In this document: one piece after another, positions 20,499-21,239 of the stretch
How positions within the stretch are numbered: the stretch's first letter is position 1
How the letters are laid out: each line of letters opens with the position of its first letter
Virus record (IMG/VR): IMGVR_UViG_3300035670_001412
Location: 1 to 21,239 of that record
Strand: one strand, 5' to 3'
Source: a virus
Length of the DNA: 21,239 nt
Program-made: the position numbers and the translations under genes
The notes under the pieces: model-generated
Database searches by the model: none
What the model was told of the DNA's origin: nothing
Seen by the model: the letters and a program-made list of their open reading frames with translations, nothing else

Positions 20499-20714
20499 AT
20501 GCCCTATACAGCAAAACGCCGCTCTAACGGCGACAAAGTTAACCTATACTGCCCGCTAACCAAGCCAACCAAGGCTATGGAAAGACGGCAACAAGCATTG
20601 CTTGAACAGGCCGAACGTCGCGCACAAAAGCGACAATGGTCTGAGCAGAAACCAAGCAAGCCAGACTTCTGGCCTTATGTCCTCTGGGCGGTGATTATGA
20701 TCATAATCCTGTAA
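20499..20714 (+). CDS. 71-residue tail-anchored membrane protein
   Basis: Starts at the ATG at 20499. The N-terminal 50 residues are basic and helical (MPYTAKRRSNGDKVNLYCPL, then ALLEQAERRAQKRQWSEQK). The last 17 (PDFWPYVLWAVIMIIIL) form one membrane span that ends at the C-terminus, so the protein is probably tail-anchored with a cytoplasmic basic head. No family is recognised. Small membrane proteins in phage early regions often block superinfection or redirect host membranes; that is only a possibility here. Confidence 0.6.
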   Translation: MPYTAKRRSNGDKVNLYCPLTKPTKAMERRQQALLEQAERRAQKRQWSEQKPSKPDFWPYVLWAVIMIIIL

Positions 20715-20721
20715 CCAGAAC

Positions 20722-20751
20722 TGCCCTAGGGAAAGCCATCGTCCTAGGGCA
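20722..20751. repeat. 9-bp perfect inverted repeat between two small genes
   Basis: TGCCCTAGG (20722-20730) and CCTAGGGCA (20743-20751) with a 12-base loop. No T tract follows. It lies 14 bases before the next ATG (20766) and could control that gene or be a processing site. Confidence 0.6.
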
Positions 20752-20765
20752 TAATCTAAGATGGC

Positions 20766-21146
20766 ATGAACACACTACGTTACCTAAAAATCATGAAAAC
20801 ATTCAAAGAGTTTGCAGCCTTAGTTGAAGCGGGCTACTTGGTGCCCGTTGAACCACCCGATGCCAAATGGCAGCGGTTTTTAATTGAAGACCTGGGGATA
20901 GAAGTATCCTTGGACACCCGCGATATTGGGTGCCACCGGGGACAAGGGTTTCAGCCCTACTGCGGCATTCGGAAGCGAGTTTTAATCCCCGGACAGGGGA
21001 TCAAGGAAATCCACATTATTACGAGTGATTGGGAAAACAATCCTGAAGCCAGGCAGAATGTTGGTATTTTTATCACCAACGAAATCCCGACAAAGGGGAT
21101 GAACAGTGTAGCCGCTTGTCGAGCAAGCGGAATTATTGGTTACTAA
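20766..21146 (+). CDS. 126-residue protein of unknown function
   Basis: Starts at the ATG at 20766, or possibly at 20793 (MKTFKEFAALVEAGYLVPVE). It is a mixed alpha/beta protein: an N-terminal helix, then WQRFLIEDLGIEVSLDTRDI, a Gly/Cys stretch GCHRGQGFQPYCGIRKRVLI, and strands with IKEIHIITSDW. The C-terminus has VGIFITNEIP and AACRASGIIGY. No motif is recognised. It ends the plus-strand group; a strong intrinsic terminator follows. Confidence 0.6.
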   Translation: MNTLRYLKIMKTFKEFAALVEAGYLVPVEPPDAKWQRFLIEDLGIEVSLDTRDIGCHRGQGFQPYCGIRKRVLIPGQGIKEIHIITSDWENNPEARQNVGIFITNEIPTKGMNSVAACRASGIIGY

Positions 21147-21154
21147 GAAACCCC

Positions 21155-21179
21155 AACCGGCCATCGGGCCGGTTTTTTT
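21155..21179 (+). terminator. strong intrinsic terminator ending the right-hand operon
   Basis: AACCGGCC (21155-21162), loop ATCG, GGCCGGTT (21167-21174), with a seven-T run at 21173-21179. It ends transcription of the group at 19191-21146. Confidence 0.92.
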
Positions 21180-21180
21180 G

Positions 21181-21217
21181 TGCCCATGGCTTGAAGACTT
21201 CAAGCCATTTAAGGGCA
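21181..21217. repeat. large palindrome at the right edge
   Basis: ATGGCTTGAAG (21186-21196), one A, then CTTCAAGCCAT (21198-21208), an 11-bp perfect inverted repeat, enclosed by TGCCC (21181-21185) and GGGCA (21213-21217). It sits directly after the terminator and has no T tract, so it is more likely a protein-binding site or a barrier hairpin. Bases 21218-21239 show nothing further. Confidence 0.7.
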
Positions 21218-21239
21218 TCGGGTAGGCTGGACTAGCTAA

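Noticed and set aside
1-21239. Integrase, attachment site or tRNA to mark a prophage
   Set aside because: None could be recognised on either strand, so lysogeny cannot be claimed from this window.

Overview
The window looks like part of a tailed-phage genome, either a free phage or a prophage, that replicates in a cyanobacterium. Phage origin is supported by a large terminase, a portal protein, a head-morphogenesis-type protein, tail and fibre genes, a lysis cluster, PhoH and ThyX. A cyanobacterial host is suggested by five exact copies of the HIP1 octamer GCGATCGC (766-773, 2769-2776, 9388-9395, 9795-9802, 12948-12955), far more than chance predicts in 21 kb. No integrase, tRNA, rRNA, CRISPR array or insertion sequence was seen, so free phage and prophage cannot be told apart here.

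Layout. Positions 1-875 (minus): two head genes, the first cut by the window edge. 971-5292 (plus): a compact five-gene tail or fibre operon whose main product carries a seven-blade SBBP beta-propeller. 5289-7158 (minus): a lysis cluster made of a two-domain endolysin, a membrane protein with a cytoplasmic-looking helical tail, and a 54-codon membrane protein. 7430-8855 (minus): portal plus a small overlapping acidic gene. 8968-9916 (plus): thyX and a small Cys-rich protein. 9910-12236 (minus): terminase large subunit between a membrane protein and a possible small subunit. 12319-13020 (plus): phoH. 13149-16120 (minus): a three-gene overlapping cassette of a methyltransferase-like protein, a ParB-like protein, and a ParB-like/radical-SAM-like (Gp37/Gp68) fusion. 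16131-16280 (plus): a 49-residue ribbon-helix-helix protein with its own terminator. 16329-17193: a gene-free AT-rich stretch holding eight TGTTAGT iterons in four 11-bp-spaced pairs arranged as a large inverted repeat; it is a candidate origin or partition/packaging site. 17194-18676 (minus): a terminase-small-subunit-like protein and two small genes with near-identical promoters. 19191-21146 (plus): four genes of unknown function, the first preceded by a long leader hairpin and flanked by a 30-bp imperfect inverted repeat.

How the parts fit. Head, packaging and lysis genes lie on the minus strand, interrupted by plus-strand blocks (tail, thyX, phoH). ThyX and PhoH are typical nucleotide-metabolism and host-takeover genes of phages. 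The right-hand third looks like an early or regulatory region: small unknown genes, strong sigma-70-type promoters, structured leaders and the iteron site. The two most promising undescribed systems are the iteron locus with its neighbouring ribbon-helix-helix gene, and the methyltransferase/ParB/ParB-radical-SAM cassette, where a gene junction has clearly been tandemly duplicated.
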